Part shown: piece by piece, positions 51,775-61,127 of the stretch | Layout of the letters: every line of letters starts with the position of its first letter | How positions within the stretch are numbered: the stretch's first letter is position 1 | Assembly (NCBI RefSeq): GCF_001514265.1 | Contig: NZ_KQ948991.1 | Span: 252,370 to 316,369 of the forward strand | Length of the DNA stretch: 64,000 bases | Reading direction: 5' to 3' | DNA from: Streptomyces resistomycificus | GTDB taxonomy: Bacteria; Actinomycetota; Actinomycetes; Streptomycetales; Streptomycetaceae | Notes under the pieces: model-generated | What the model was told of the DNA's origin: nothing | Database searches by the model: none | The model's input: only the letters and a program-made list of their open reading frames with translations | Made by a program: the position numbers and the translations under genes

Positions 51775-53202
51775 ATGCGCCGTGTCTGGCTGTTCCTCCT
51801 CGCCACGCTCCTCAGCCTCGCCCCCTTGACCCTCGTGACCGGAACCGCGCACGCGGCGACCGTCACGATCCCCAACGGGACCCAGTTCACCGACACCACG
51901 GGAGCCGTGGTGCACGCCCACGGCGGCGGTGTGATCAAGGTGGGCTCCTACTACTACTGGTTCGGTGAGAACCGCAACGAGGACAACTCCTTCCGGTACG
52001 TGTCCGCCTACCGCTCGACCGACCTGAAGACCTGGGAGTTCCGGCGTCATGTCCTGACCCAGGCCTCCGACCCGGAGCTCGCCTCGGCCAACATCGAGCG
52101 CCCCAAGGTCATGTACAACAGCACCACCGGCAAGTTCGTCATGTGGATGCACAAGGAGCTGGCCACCGACTACACCCAGGCCCGCGCCGCCGTCGCCGTC
52201 TCCGACACCGTCGACGGCGACTACACCTGGCAGGGCAGCTTCCGCCCGCTGGGCCACATGTCCCGTGACATCACCGTCTACACGGACGACGACGGCACCG
52301 GCTACATGATCTCGGCCGCCCGCGAGAACCGCGACCTGCACATCTACCGCCTCAGCCCCGACTACCGCACCGTCGAGACCCGCGTGCAGCTGCTCTGGCC
52401 CGGCCAACTGCGCGAGGCCCCGGCACTGTTCAAGCGCAACGGCGTCTACTTCCTGCTCACCTCCGGCGCCACCGGCTGGCGGCCCAACCAGCAGATGTAC
52501 GCGACCGCCTCCAGCGTCACCGGCACCTGGAGCGACCTGAAACTCGTCGGTGACTCCACCGGCTACGGGTCCCAGACCACGTTCGTCCTGCCCGTGCAGG
52601 GCACCGCGGGCACCGAATACCTCTACATGGGCGACCGTTGGGGCAACTCCTTCAACCAGAACGTCAACGCCTCGAAGTACGTCTGGCTGCCGCTGGAGTT
52701 CCCCACCGACACCACGATGACCATGGACTGGTTCGCGCAGGTCGGTGTCGACACCGCGGCCGGGAAGGTCGACGGCGTCGGCGGCCCCTGGGAGACGGTC
52801 ACGGCCCGCCACAGCAACAAGTGCCTCGACGTCCCCAGCCGGTCCCAGGACGACGGCACCCAGATCACCCAGTACACCTGCAACGGCGGCATGAACCAAG
52901 CATGGTGGTTCAAGGACATGGGCAGCGGATACGTCCAGGTCGTCGCCCGGCACAGCGGCAAGTGCCTCGACGTGGCCAACAACTCCACCGCCGACGGCAA
53001 CCCGATCATCCAGTGGACCTGCGGCACCGGCAGCAACCAGCAGTGGCAGCTCCAGGACGCCGGTGACGGCTGGCTCCGCCTCGTCTCACGGCGCAGCGGC
53101 AAGTGCCTCGACGTGCTGGACAAGTCCACCGCCGACGGCGCCAAGCTCATCCAGTGGGGCTGCGGCACCGGCACCAACCAGCAGTTCAAGCGCGGCGCCT
53201 GA
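51775..53202 (+). CDS. Secreted GH43 exo-beta-1,3-galactanase-like enzyme with ricin domain
   Basis: 475 aa with a Sec signal peptide (ends GTAHA). The five-blade GH43 propeller starts with FTDTTGAVVHAHGGGVIKVG; the AHGGG takes the place of the usual catalytic Asp, a hallmark of the GH43 subfamily that holds exo-beta-1,3-galactanases. SRDITVYTDDDG (stabilising Asp) and LREAPALFKRNG (acid Glu) are present. The last 130 residues are a ricin-type lectin with three repeats (HSNKCLDVPS, HSGKCLDVAN, RSGKCLDVLD). It should remove galactose from the beta-1,3-galactan main chain. Divergent from GH127. Confidence 0.85.
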   Translation: MRRVWLFLLATLLSLAPLTLVTGTAHAATVTIPNGTQFTDTTGAVVHAHGGGVIKVGSYYYWFGENRNEDNSFRYVSAYRSTDLKTWEFRRHVLTQASDPELASANIERPKVMYNSTTGKFVMWMHKELATDYTQARAAVAVSDTVDGDYTWQGSFRPLGHMSRDITVYTDDDGTGYMISAARENRDLHIYRLSPDYRTVETRVQLLWPGQLREAPALFKRNGVYFLLTSGATGWRPNQQMYATASSVTGTWSDLKLVGDSTGYGSQTTFVLPVQGTAGTEYLYMGDRWGNSFNQNVNASKYVWLPLEFPTDTTMTMDWFAQVGVDTAAGKVDGVGGPWETVTARHSNKCLDVPSRSQDDGTQITQYTCNGGMNQAWWFKDMGSGYVQVVARHSGKCLDVANNSTADGNPIIQWTCGTGSNQQWQLQDAGDGWLRLVSRRSGKCLDVLDKSTADGAKLIQWGCGTGTNQQFKRGA

Positions 53203-53553
53203 GCGGCGACGCCCTCCACTCCCGCCCCACGCGGCCCGGCCGGTTTCTCCGGCCGGGCCGCCTTTCGTGTGCCCCCCGGCGGAGCAGGCAGGAGGCGCCG
53301 ACGGGCCGGCAGATGTCCGGCTGCCCCGCGACGCCCGGTGCGGGCGCCCGGACCCTCGGCGTCCTCCTCGGCGTCCCCGGCGGCACCGGCGGCACCTGCC
53401 GGGGCCCGCCGGGGCCTGGTTCCTGGGGGCGATCCGTCACGCGCTTGCTCCGGCAAATAGTTACCAGAGCGTAACTTCCCAGGGTGCTACCCGGTTTAAC
53501 TAACAGTGCTAGTTTTCCGGCACCCTGCAACGAAGCAGCGCGAGGAGTGAACT
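53203..53553. other. Spacer with terminator between GH43 and lipase genes
   Basis: Contains the terminator at 53232-53260 and then a G+C-rich stretch followed by an A+T-richer 60 bp (AATAGTTACCAGAGCGTAAC) that may hold the lipase promoter. No gene seen. Confidence 0.45.
53232..53260 (+). terminator. Intrinsic terminator after the GH43 gene
   Basis: 12-bp perfect stem CGGCCCGGCCGG / CCGGCCGGGCCG, loop TTTCT, followed by CCTTTCG. Confidence 0.85.
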
Positions 53554-54912
53554 GTGAGCCGTTCCAGAACCCGTCCACGTTCCGCGTTCAGCCGCCTGAC
53601 CGCCGCCGCGATCGCCACCGTGGCCTGCGCCTGGGTCGGTGCGGCCCCGGCCGACGCCACCGGGACCGACCCCGAACCCGTCGTGTCCCGGGGGGTCACC
53701 ATCCCGGCCTTCTACACCCCGCCCGCCCAGCTGCCGACCGCCAACGGCACCCTGATCCGGCAGGAGCCCCTCCCCCTGGGGGTCTCCCTGCCCGGCCTCG
53801 ACGGCCGCCCCCTGCCGGGCACCGCCACCCGCCTGATGTACAAGTCCACCGACTCGAGCGGCCAGGCCGTCGCGGTGACCGGCGCCTACATCGAGCCGTC
53901 GGCGCGGTGGGAGGGCGCCGGGCCCCGCCCCCTGGTGGCGGTGGCCTCGGGGACCATGGGCCAGGGCGACCAGTGCGCGCCCTCGTTCGCCCTGCAGCAC
54001 CCGCTCACCGTCAGCGGGGAGACCCTGTCCGTCGGCTACGACAACCTGGCGGTCTACCGCCTCCTCGCCACCGGCGCGGCCGTCGTCGTCACCGACTACG
54101 TCGGTCTGGGCGCCACCGACCGAGTGCACACCTACGTCAACCGCCTGGACGAGGGGCACGCGGTGCTGGACGCCGTCCGCGCCGCGCGCGCTCTGCCCGG
54201 CACGTCCCTCACCTCCGGCTCCCGCGTCGGCCTGTACGGCTACAGCGAGGGCGGCGGCGCCAGCGCGGCGGCGGCCGAACTCCAGCCCACCTACGCGCCC
54301 GACGTCCAGCTGGCCGGCACCTACTCGGGCGCACCGCCCGCCAACCTGACCGCCGTCATGAAGGGCATCGACGGGAGCGCCCTGGTCAGCGCTCTGGGCT
54401 GGGCGATCAACGGCTTCGCCCAGACCGACCCCGACCTGCGCGACGTCATCGAGACCAACCTCAACGACGCCGGGCGCGAGGCCCTCGCCGACACCTCGAC
54501 CATGTGCGTCGGCGAGTCGATCCTCCGCTACGGCTTCGCCCGGAGCACGGCGTGGACGACCAGCGGCAAGTCCATCGCCGACATCATCGCCGCCGAACCC
54601 CGCGCCCAGGCCGTCCTCGACGACCAGCGCATCGGGACGCTCAAGCCGACCGGTCCGGTGCGGGTGGCCACCGGCGTCCAGGACGACATCGTTCCGCACG
54701 GCCAGGCCCGCCAGCTGGCCGTGGACTGGTGCCGCAAGGGCGGCAACGTCACCTACGAGGCCGTCAGCCTGCCCAACCTCGGCAACAGGATCCTCACCAA
54801 CCACCTCGCCCCCCTCATCACCGACCAGGGGGCGGCCATCTCCTGGCTCACCGACCGCCTGGAGGGCAAGACGGCCACGTCCAACTGCTGGACGATGCCC
54901 TTCCAGCCCTGA
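53554..54912 (+). CDS. Secretory lipase family protein
   Basis: 452 aa from GTG at 53554 with GAGGAG upstream. Signal peptide to about residue 37. The Ser nucleophile is in YGYSEGGG; landmarks GTMGQGDQCAPS, VVVTDYVGLGATDRVHTYVN and TGVQDDIVPHGQARQLAVDW (Asp) followed by TNHLAPL (His) fit the LIP family of secreted triacylglycerol lipases or esterases. Predicted to act outside the cell on esters. Alone in its transcription unit. Confidence 0.85.
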   Translation: MSRSRTRPRSAFSRLTAAAIATVACAWVGAAPADATGTDPEPVVSRGVTIPAFYTPPAQLPTANGTLIRQEPLPLGVSLPGLDGRPLPGTATRLMYKSTDSSGQAVAVTGAYIEPSARWEGAGPRPLVAVASGTMGQGDQCAPSFALQHPLTVSGETLSVGYDNLAVYRLLATGAAVVVTDYVGLGATDRVHTYVNRLDEGHAVLDAVRAARALPGTSLTSGSRVGLYGYSEGGGASAAAAELQPTYAPDVQLAGTYSGAPPANLTAVMKGIDGSALVSALGWAINGFAQTDPDLRDVIETNLNDAGREALADTSTMCVGESILRYGFARSTAWTTSGKSIADIIAAEPRAQAVLDDQRIGTLKPTGPVRVATGVQDDIVPHGQARQLAVDWCRKGGNVTYEAVSLPNLGNRILTNHLAPLITDQGAAISWLTDRLEGKTATSNCWTMPFQP

Positions 54913-55163
54913 CCGAGCCGCCCGGCGGCCGGCCCGGCGGCCCGCCCGACAGGTCGCCGGACCGGACCGCCGCGCAGGACACGACGGACGGTCAAAACAC
55001 GCCGAACCACCTGAAAGCGGGAGCAGGACCCGGGGTTCGGATTGTTCAGGCCGTCTCCGTGGGGCGCTGAAAAACGCCTCTCACCTGGACGATCGGTGAT
55101 CAGAACGACCGCGACGTCCCGTCGACGGCGTCCCACGGATCCCCTCAGTCAGGTTCTGGTCTC

Positions 55164-56609
55164 ATGCGCACTCACACGATGGTCCCGGCTCTCATGCTGC
55201 TCGGCGCCCTCTCCTTCACGGCAACCTGCTCGCCCGCCTCGTCCGCTTCCTCGGACACCGCGACCGTCAGCACACTGACCGGTTCGAGCCGCGCGTCCTC
55301 GCCGGTCCGCGGCGTCGACCCGTCGAAGATCAAGGGCCTGCGCATCGTCAGCGACAACAGCGAGAGCGGCTCCTGCCCCTTCGCGACCAGCTACCCGGAC
55401 GTACCCGGCGCGCAGGCGATGACGGTCGCGATGAAGAAGTACGTGCAGCAGCGCCTGGCCACCTTCCGCTCGGCAACCTGTGAGGACGGCCAGGACGGCG
55501 GTGAGGGCGGCGAGCTCAACATCAGCCACCGCTTCCTGGTCGCCTCGGGCGACGTCCTCGGCGTCCGGCTCACCACGGAGGACCACAGTGCCGCGGGGTC
55601 GGGGCTGTCGGCCAGGACGTACTGGTACGACGGCGGGGCCGGCGCGTACCGCACGGCCCTCGGGCTCGTCGCCGACGGCTCCCGAGGCGCCTTCCTCGAC
55701 GCCTTGAAGGCGCGGCTGAAGGGGCGCGAAGGCGTGGACGCGGCCTACCTCGACGACGTGTTCTCCGACGCGGACTCCCGCGCCGCCGCGCTGGACGACA
55801 TGGCCTTCACCGCGGACGGCGGACTGCGGGTGGCCTTCGACCGCGGCGACGTCGGCGTCCCCGCCGCCGGGGCGTTCACGGTGACCCTTCCCAGGAAGAC
55901 GGTCACCCCCTGGCTGTCCTCGTTCGGCAAGCGCGCCCAGCACCAGACCGTACGGCCGTCCCCCTCGCTTGAGCTGGGCGCGGGCCACACCCCCGCACCG
56001 TCCGTCACCACCCACACCGACTCCGGCCGTGACCGCACCAACTGCAAGCGGGTCCGGTGCATCGCGCTGACCTTCGACGACGGACCCGCCGCCCCGGAGA
56101 CCAGGACCCTGCTGACCTACCTGGCGCGGTACCACGCCCGGGCCACCTTCTTCACCGTCGGTCAGAACGTCGCCGCCCACCCCGGCCTGGTCCGCGCCGA
56201 GGCCAAGGCCGGCCACGAGGTCGGCAACCACTCCTGGAACCACCCCGACCTCACCCGGCTCACCCGGCGGCAGATCGTCAGCCAGCTCAGCCGTACCAGC
56301 GCCGCCATCAAGGCCGCCACCGGCAAGGCGCCCACCCTCTTCCGCCCGCCCTACGGCGCGATCAACCAGACGGTCAGGAACGCGACGACCCTCTCGCCGG
56401 TGCTGTGGGACGTGGACACCGAGGACTGGAAGTACCGCGACTCCGACAAGGTCGCCCGGACCGTCATCAACAAGGCGGGCCGCAACGACGTCGTCCTCAT
56501 GCACGACATCCACCGCACCTCGGTCGCCGCGGTCCCCCGGATCCTGCGCACGCTGACCGCCCGCGGCTACCACTTCGTCACCGTGAGCCACCTGCGCGCC
56601 ACCCTCTGA
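55164..56609 (+). CDS. PdaC-like polysaccharide deacetylase with N-terminal DUF3298/4163-like domain
   Basis: 481 aa. Signal peptide or anchor at the N-terminus (ALMLLGALSFTATCSPASS; a lipobox-like Cys is possible). Residues ~50-280 resemble the DUF4163/DUF3298 region of Bacillus PdaC. The NodB domain (about 300-481) has LTFDDGPAAPE, NHSWNHPD, FRPPYGAI, LWDVDTEDW and LMHDIH. It should deacetylate cell-wall or chitin-like glycans outside the cell. It is co-directional with the lipase and PL4 genes. Confidence 0.85.
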   Translation: MRTHTMVPALMLLGALSFTATCSPASSASSDTATVSTLTGSSRASSPVRGVDPSKIKGLRIVSDNSESGSCPFATSYPDVPGAQAMTVAMKKYVQQRLATFRSATCEDGQDGGEGGELNISHRFLVASGDVLGVRLTTEDHSAAGSGLSARTYWYDGGAGAYRTALGLVADGSRGAFLDALKARLKGREGVDAAYLDDVFSDADSRAAALDDMAFTADGGLRVAFDRGDVGVPAAGAFTVTLPRKTVTPWLSSFGKRAQHQTVRPSPSLELGAGHTPAPSVTTHTDSGRDRTNCKRVRCIALTFDDGPAAPETRTLLTYLARYHARATFFTVGQNVAAHPGLVRAEAKAGHEVGNHSWNHPDLTRLTRRQIVSQLSRTSAAIKAATGKAPTLFRPPYGAINQTVRNATTLSPVLWDVDTEDWKYRDSDKVARTVINKAGRNDVVLMHDIHRTSVAAVPRILRTLTARGYHFVTVSHLRATL

Positions 56610-56683
56610 GCGCACGACGCGCTCTTGCCCGTACGCCCGATCCCCGTGCGCCGGGCCCCCCTCCCCACCCGAACGGAACACCG

Positions 56684-58375
56684 ATGCCCCAGCACGCCCG
56701 CCGACGCCTGACCCGCCGCGACGCCCTCCGTAAAACCGCCGTCGGCGGCCTCGCCCTCGCCGGAACCGCCGCGATCGCCGGACCCCTGGTCGCGGGCGCC
56801 GACGCGGCGACGCCGGACTTCGGATACCGCGACGACGGCCGCGCGTACGTGGTCGGCACCGGCGCCGACCTGGTCTTCAAGGTCGACCGTCGCACCGGCG
56901 ACCTGACCTCGCTGGTGTACAAGGGCACCGAATACCAGGGTTACGGCGGCAAGAACTCCCACGTCGAGACGGGCCTGGGGACGTCGTCCGTGAGCATCCG
57001 CAAGACCGGCGACACCATCCTGGTCACCGTCGTGCACGGGACGATGCACCACTACTACGCCGCCCGCCGCGGCGAGAACAACGTGTACATGTGGACGAAC
57101 AAGGCGGACGCCTCCATCACCGCCACCCGCTACATCGTCCGCGTCAGGCCCGGCCTGTTCCCCAACGACGCCCCCGACTCCTGGGACGCCCGCACCGACA
57201 CCCTGGTCGAGGCCCAGGACATCCGCCGCAAGCCCAACGGCGGCACGCGCTCCAAGCACTACTCCAACCAGCGGGTCATCGACTACGACCACGTCGGCTG
57301 GAGCACCGGCGAGGTCGGCATGTGGATCGTGCGCAGCAACCACGAGAAGGCGTCAGGCGGCCCGTTCTACCGCTCGCTCATGCGCCACCACTACGAGGAC
57401 GGCGCCGGGCTGTACGAGATCCTCTACTACGGGGAGAACCAGACCGAGCCGATGCGCTTCGGCCTCCAGGGCCCGTACGTCCTGGCCTTCACCGACGGAT
57501 CCGCACCCTCGCCCGCGCTGCGCCACGACCGTGTCGACACCTCCTGGGTCGACGGTCTGGGCCTGGCCGGCTGGGTCGGCCGCGGCGGGCGCGGCCGGGT
57601 CGCGGGGGTCGGCCTCTCCGGGCGGGGCACGGCGTACGCCTACACCGTCGGTTTCGCCAACACCGAGGCCCAGTACTGGACCGAGGCGGACCCGGCCACC
57701 GGTCGCTTCGTGTCCCCGTACATGCTGCCCGGCACCTACACGCTCACCGTCTACAAGGAAGAACTGGCGGTGCACACCACGCGGGTCACGGTCACCGCCG
57801 GGCGGACGACCGCGCTGCACACCCTGGCGATCGGCTCCGACCCGAGCAGGAGCCGGGCCATCTGGCGGATCGGCGACTGGAGCGGCACACCGCGCGGATT
57901 CAAGAACGCCACGCTGATGACCACCATGCACCCCTCCGACGCACGGGCCAGGCCCTGGACCGGGTCCGCCCACACCGTGGGTGTCTCGCACGCCGACGAC
58001 TTCCCCTGCTACCAGTGGGCGGACATCAACAACCGGATGCGGATCCGCTTCAAACTGACCTCGCAGCAACTGGCCTTGGGTCACACCCTCAACATCGGCG
58101 TCACCACGGCGTTCGCGAACGGCAGGCCGCGGGTCCGGGTCAACGACTGGGTCTCGGCCGTCCCCGCTCCGACCAAGGAGCCCTCGACCCGGTCGCTGAC
58201 CGTGGGCTCCTACCGGGGCAACAACCACACCTACAGCTACGCCGTCCCGGCGAGCGCCTGGGTCAGGTCACCGGACGCCTACCAGGAGTTGACCCTCGAC
58301 ATCGTCAGCGGCTCCGGCGGCAGCGCCTACCTCAGCCCCGGCGTGTCGTACGACGCGATCGAGCTCCTGCCCTGA
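56684..58375 (+). CDS. Rhamnogalacturonan endolyase (PL4 family)
   Basis: 563 aa from ATG at 56684. Tat signal (RRRLTRRDALRKTAVGGLAL). Three-part PL4 layout: a catalytic beta-sandwich (LVYKGTEYQGYGGKNSHVET, YYAARRGENNVYMWT, RSNHEKASGGPFYRSLMRHH), an FnIII-like middle (YMLPGTYTLTVYKEELAVHT) and a C-terminal carbohydrate-binding jelly roll (IWRIGDWSGTPRGFKNATLM, YLSPGVSYDAIELLP). It cleaves the rhamnogalacturonan I backbone by beta-elimination. It sits close to the arabinogalactan enzymes, which attack side chains of the same pectins. Confidence 0.87.
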   Translation: MPQHARRRLTRRDALRKTAVGGLALAGTAAIAGPLVAGADAATPDFGYRDDGRAYVVGTGADLVFKVDRRTGDLTSLVYKGTEYQGYGGKNSHVETGLGTSSVSIRKTGDTILVTVVHGTMHHYYAARRGENNVYMWTNKADASITATRYIVRVRPGLFPNDAPDSWDARTDTLVEAQDIRRKPNGGTRSKHYSNQRVIDYDHVGWSTGEVGMWIVRSNHEKASGGPFYRSLMRHHYEDGAGLYEILYYGENQTEPMRFGLQGPYVLAFTDGSAPSPALRHDRVDTSWVDGLGLAGWVGRGGRGRVAGVGLSGRGTAYAYTVGFANTEAQYWTEADPATGRFVSPYMLPGTYTLTVYKEELAVHTTRVTVTAGRTTALHTLAIGSDPSRSRAIWRIGDWSGTPRGFKNATLMTTMHPSDARARPWTGSAHTVGVSHADDFPCYQWADINNRMRIRFKLTSQQLALGHTLNIGVTTAFANGRPRVRVNDWVSAVPAPTKEPSTRSLTVGSYRGNNHTYSYAVPASAWVRSPDAYQELTLDIVSGSGGSAYLSPGVSYDAIELLP

Positions 58376-58550
58376 GCGGCGCTCATGCGCGGCGTCGGGA
58401 ACCTCCGCATCGGCGCGGACAGCGATCCCCGCTACGACGCACGCCGACTGGTCGAACTCCTCGTCGCGGGACCGCGCCGACCGCACCGACGACCGGCCGG
58501 ACATGCGCGGGGCACCGAGCGGGGGGGGAGGACCACGGCCCCCGCGGCTC

Positions 58551-59144
58551 TCAGGCGGCGCGTTCGGCGCGGTGGCGGACCTTCCGGAGCCGGACCTTCG
58601 CCGGAAGACGGTCCAGGCCGGCCGAGTCCCGTGCGTGTGCGAGCGTCTCCCGGCTCAGTCGCCCCAGCGTCCGCGCCGGATCCGCGTGGGGCTCCAGCAA
58701 CAGCCGCACACGCGCGGTGGGAGCGGTACGCCGGCCCGTCAGCCGCACATGAGCCCGCGAGACCCCGTCCAGGGCCTGCGCCTCCTCCTCGATCACGTCC
58801 TCCAGCGTGCGGCCGTTGAGCCGGGCCGCCGTGCCGTCCTCGCTGTCGACGAGGACCTGGTCCAGGCGGTGCCGGCGCTGGGCGAACAGCCACCACAGCA
58901 GCAGGATCAACAGCACGGCCAGCGCCGCGATGACCACCGGCCACCACCAGCCATCGTCCCGCCACCGGGTGCGTCCCTCGGCGCCCAGCACCACGTCGTC
59001 CGGCCCGCGGAAGGGCCACCAGCCCGGCACGCCGAAATCCCAGTGGCGCTGCAGATCCAGCCCGCCCAGCAGTACGCCGCCGCCCAGGGCGAGGAGCCCG
59101 AGGCCGAGGAGTCCCAGCAGCACCCGGTTCACCTTCGTGAGCAT
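58551..59144 (-). CDS. AmaP-like alkaline shock response membrane anchor protein
   Basis: 197 aa from ATG at 59144 (GAGGTGA upstream; a GTG at 59153 is possible). Two transmembrane helices at the N-terminus (RVLLGLLGLGLLALGGGVLL and WWWPVVIAALAVLLILLLWW), then an Asp23-like cytosolic domain (DVIEEEAQALDGVSRAHVRL). AmaP anchors Asp23 to the membrane in Firmicutes. Last gene of the operon. Confidence 0.8.
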   Translation of the reverse strand: MLTKVNRVLLGLLGLGLLALGGGVLLGGLDLQRHWDFGVPGWWPFRGPDDVVLGAEGRTRWRDDGWWWPVVIAALAVLLILLLWWLFAQRRHRLDQVLVDSEDGTAARLNGRTLEDVIEEEAQALDGVSRAHVRLTGRRTAPTARVRLLLEPHADPARTLGRLSRETLAHARDSAGLDRLPAKVRLRKVRHRAERAA

Positions 59145-59154
59145 CCAGATCACC

Positions 59155-59844
59155 TCAGCCCTTCTTCGGGCGCCGGACGCGCACGTTCAGCGTGGGTTGC
59201 CGCGCGAGAGCCAAGGACGTCACGGCTTCCTTCAGCGTGGTGTCCAGGTCGCCGCGAACCTCCTCTAGATCGCGGAAGTGGGCCTGTGCCCGGGCCTTGA
59301 CCTTCCGGCGGCCGACAGCGACGTGGGCCGACCGGACACCGGGCACCCCCATGGCCCGGTCGCGCAGCACCAGGGCGGCCGCCCGGCGGTCGAGGCCCGC
59401 GCGCACCTCCTCCGGCGCGGGGACACCGGTGGGGTGCCGCATGGGCAACAGCCTGCGCAGTCCCGGCGTCACCGCCAGCAGGAAGAGCCACAGTCCGAGG
59501 GCCATCGCCACCGCGGCCCCGACGATCATCCAGACGTCGTCGAGGGGACGGGTGGCCAGTTCCTCGGCGAGCCGTCGCCGCCAGTCCATCGCGGACCGGC
59601 CCGCCCGCACCGCGATCACGTCGTACAGGAGCAGCCCGACGGCCGCGGCGGACAGCAAGGCCGCCAAGACCGCGGGGATCCGTCGCGCCGACCAGAAACG
59701 GCGCGCCGACCGGCCGGCCTCGCCGGTCGCCGCCGTCGCACCCGCGTCCGCCGCCGGGGTGTCGTCGGCGGGCGGAGCCGCCGGTCCGGACCCGGAGGGA
59801 AGATCGCTGTCGGCGGCCGGCTGCCGCGAGGTGTTCGCGCTCAT
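59155..59844 (-). CDS. DUF6286-type membrane protein of the Asp23 operon
   Basis: 229 aa from ATG at 59844 with GGAGAGGG upstream; overlaps the previous stop (ATGA). An acidic, Ala/Pro-rich start, two membrane helices (IPAVLAALLSAAAVGLLLYD; VWMIVGAAVAMALGLWLFLL) and a C-terminal domain similar to AmaP (GVPGVRSAHVAVGRRKVKAR). Probably another membrane partner of Asp23. Confidence 0.78.
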   Translation of the reverse strand: MSANTSRQPAADSDLPSGSGPAAPPADDTPAADAGATAATGEAGRSARRFWSARRIPAVLAALLSAAAVGLLLYDVIAVRAGRSAMDWRRRLAEELATRPLDDVWMIVGAAVAMALGLWLFLLAVTPGLRRLLPMRHPTGVPAPEEVRAGLDRRAAALVLRDRAMGVPGVRSAHVAVGRRKVKARAQAHFRDLEEVRGDLDTTLKEAVTSLALARQPTLNVRVRRPKKG

Positions 59845-60290
59845 CTCACCCTCTCCTGATCCGCGGACCGCGAGTGCACCGAGTGCAGTTTCCCGACCGA
59901 CACCTCGAAGTGGGACAGATCCATGCCGGCCCATGTCCTGAGCCGTTCGGTGACCTCCCGGCGCACCGCGGCACACTGCGCCCCGATGTCGGACGGGTAG
60001 CCGAGCTCGACGGTGATGTCCAGCCGTGCCTCGCCGAGCACCGTCTGCCGTTCGGCGGCGGACTCCGCGTCATGTCCTTCGGTACTCGGCTCCGGTGCCC
60101 GCCGCACGGTTGTCGTCACGCGTGGCGTCCGGTGGCCGGGTGGTACCCGGCCGGCCGACTCGGTGAACCGGCTCAGCGCCTCGCGCGCCACCTGGGAAGC
60201 GATCTTCGCGACGACCCGGTCGGCGACGGTGATCGCACCGCGCTCCCCGGGGGGGATCTCCGGACGACGCCGATCGGTTTCGCTGGTCAC
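59841..60290 (-). CDS. Asp23/Gls24-family envelope stress protein
   Basis: 149 aa from GTG at 60290, overlapping the upstream stop by 4 bp. N-terminal ITVADRVVAKIASQVAREAL and a C-terminal VELGYPSDIGAQCAAVRREV match the Asp23 fold, with a Pro/Arg/Thr-rich insert between. Soluble; probably polymerises under the membrane with the AmaP-like proteins. Confidence 0.82.
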   Translation of the reverse strand: MTSETDRRRPEIPPGERGAITVADRVVAKIASQVAREALSRFTESAGRVPPGHRTPRVTTTVRRAPEPSTEGHDAESAAERQTVLGEARLDITVELGYPSDIGAQCAAVRREVTERLRTWAGMDLSHFEVSVGKLHSVHSRSADQERVR

Positions 60291-60514
60291 TGCCGCCAGT
60301 CTCCCCGAGCACGACGCCGGTCATCGCGGATCCGCTCCTGCCGGTCCCGGCGGCGGACGAAGTCCCCCGGTTCGAGATCGCCTTCCGTGAACCGCCCGAC
60401 CACGAGCCCCACGACGCCCAGCGCCAGCACCAGGAGGAAAGCCCAGAAGTCACCGAAATACGCGGCGAATCCCAGCGCCATTCCGGCCATCAAGCCCACC
60501 ACGGCCCTGCTCAT
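60287..60514 (-). CDS. Small DUF2273-like membrane protein
   Basis: 75 aa from ATG at 60514 (GAGGGAG upstream). Two short hydrophobic segments (AVVGLMAGMALGFAAYF, FWAFLLVLALGVVGLVVG) and a highly charged tail. DUF2273 proteins are regular members of Asp23 operons. Confidence 0.78.
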   Translation of the reverse strand: MSRAVVGLMAGMALGFAAYFGDFWAFLLVLALGVVGLVVGRFTEGDLEPGDFVRRRDRQERIRDDRRRARGDWRQ

Positions 60515-60552
60515 CACGCGCTCCCTCACTCAAGCGGGCTGCCCCGCCCCGG

Positions 60553-60987
60553 CTACTGGATCCGCTGCCGCTCCTCCTCCCCCTCGTCCTCCTCCTCGGG
60601 CAGCTTCACGTCACTGACCGCGATGTTGACTTCCACGACTTCCCGGCCCGCCATCCGCTCCACCGCGGAGATCACGTTCTCGCGCACCTCACCGGCCACG
60701 TCCGTGATCGAGACGCCGTAGTCGACGACGATCTCCAGATCGATGGCCGCCTGCACCTCTCCGACCTCGACGCTCACCCCGCGGGTGACGGACTGGCCGC
60801 TACCGGCGCCAGGCATCCGTTCCCGCATGGATCCCATCGAGCGCGCGAATCCGCTTCCCAGGGCATGGACGCCGGGCACGTCCCGCGCCGCCATCCCTGC
60901 GATCTTCTCCACCACCACGTCGGCGATGCTCGTCCGCCCGCGAGAACCGGGCGCACCCCCATACTTCGCGCCGGTGTTCTCAGTCAT
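60553..60987 (-). CDS. Asp23/Gls24-family envelope stress protein
   Basis: 144 aa, first gene of the operon. SIADVVVEKIAGMAARDVPG and DLEIVVDYGVSITDVAGEVR then VVEVNIAVSDVKLPEEE are classical Asp23. The acidic C-terminus is longer than usual. GAGGGA precedes the ATG. Under envelope stress such proteins form a membrane-associated scaffold. Confidence 0.88.
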   Translation of the reverse strand: MTENTGAKYGGAPGSRGRTSIADVVVEKIAGMAARDVPGVHALGSGFARSMGSMRERMPGAGSGQSVTRGVSVEVGEVQAAIDLEIVVDYGVSITDVAGEVRENVISAVERMAGREVVEVNIAVSDVKLPEEEDEGEEERQRIQ

Positions 60988-61020
60988 CGGGAATCCCTCT
61001 CACGTGAGGTCCACATAGCA

Positions 61021-61040
61021 CTTATTGTTCAGATTATAGT
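61021..61040 (-). promoter_or_regulatory. Candidate promoter of the Asp23 operon
   Basis: TATAAT on the minus strand at 61033-61038, in a markedly A+T-rich 50-bp stretch between divergent genes. No good -35 is visible; GGGTAA lies about 23 bp upstream. Confidence 0.35.
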
Positions 61041-61127
61041 CGATTTAGCACCTTTTACCCGAGTTGCGGATTGTGCGTCAGACAGGAAGAGCACCCGCGG
61101 CCGGAGACGAAAGAGGGTGAGAGGCCG

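Noticed and set aside
48605..51775. Start of the GH127 gene at 51775
   Set aside because: The extra 123 residues have no signal peptide and cover the divergent promoter; the ATG at 51406 has GAGG and a Tat-like signal.
58385..58550. Small gene after the PL4 gene
   Set aside because: The reading frame is Arg/Pro-rich with no ribosome binding site and lies in the 3' region of the convergent AmaP gene.
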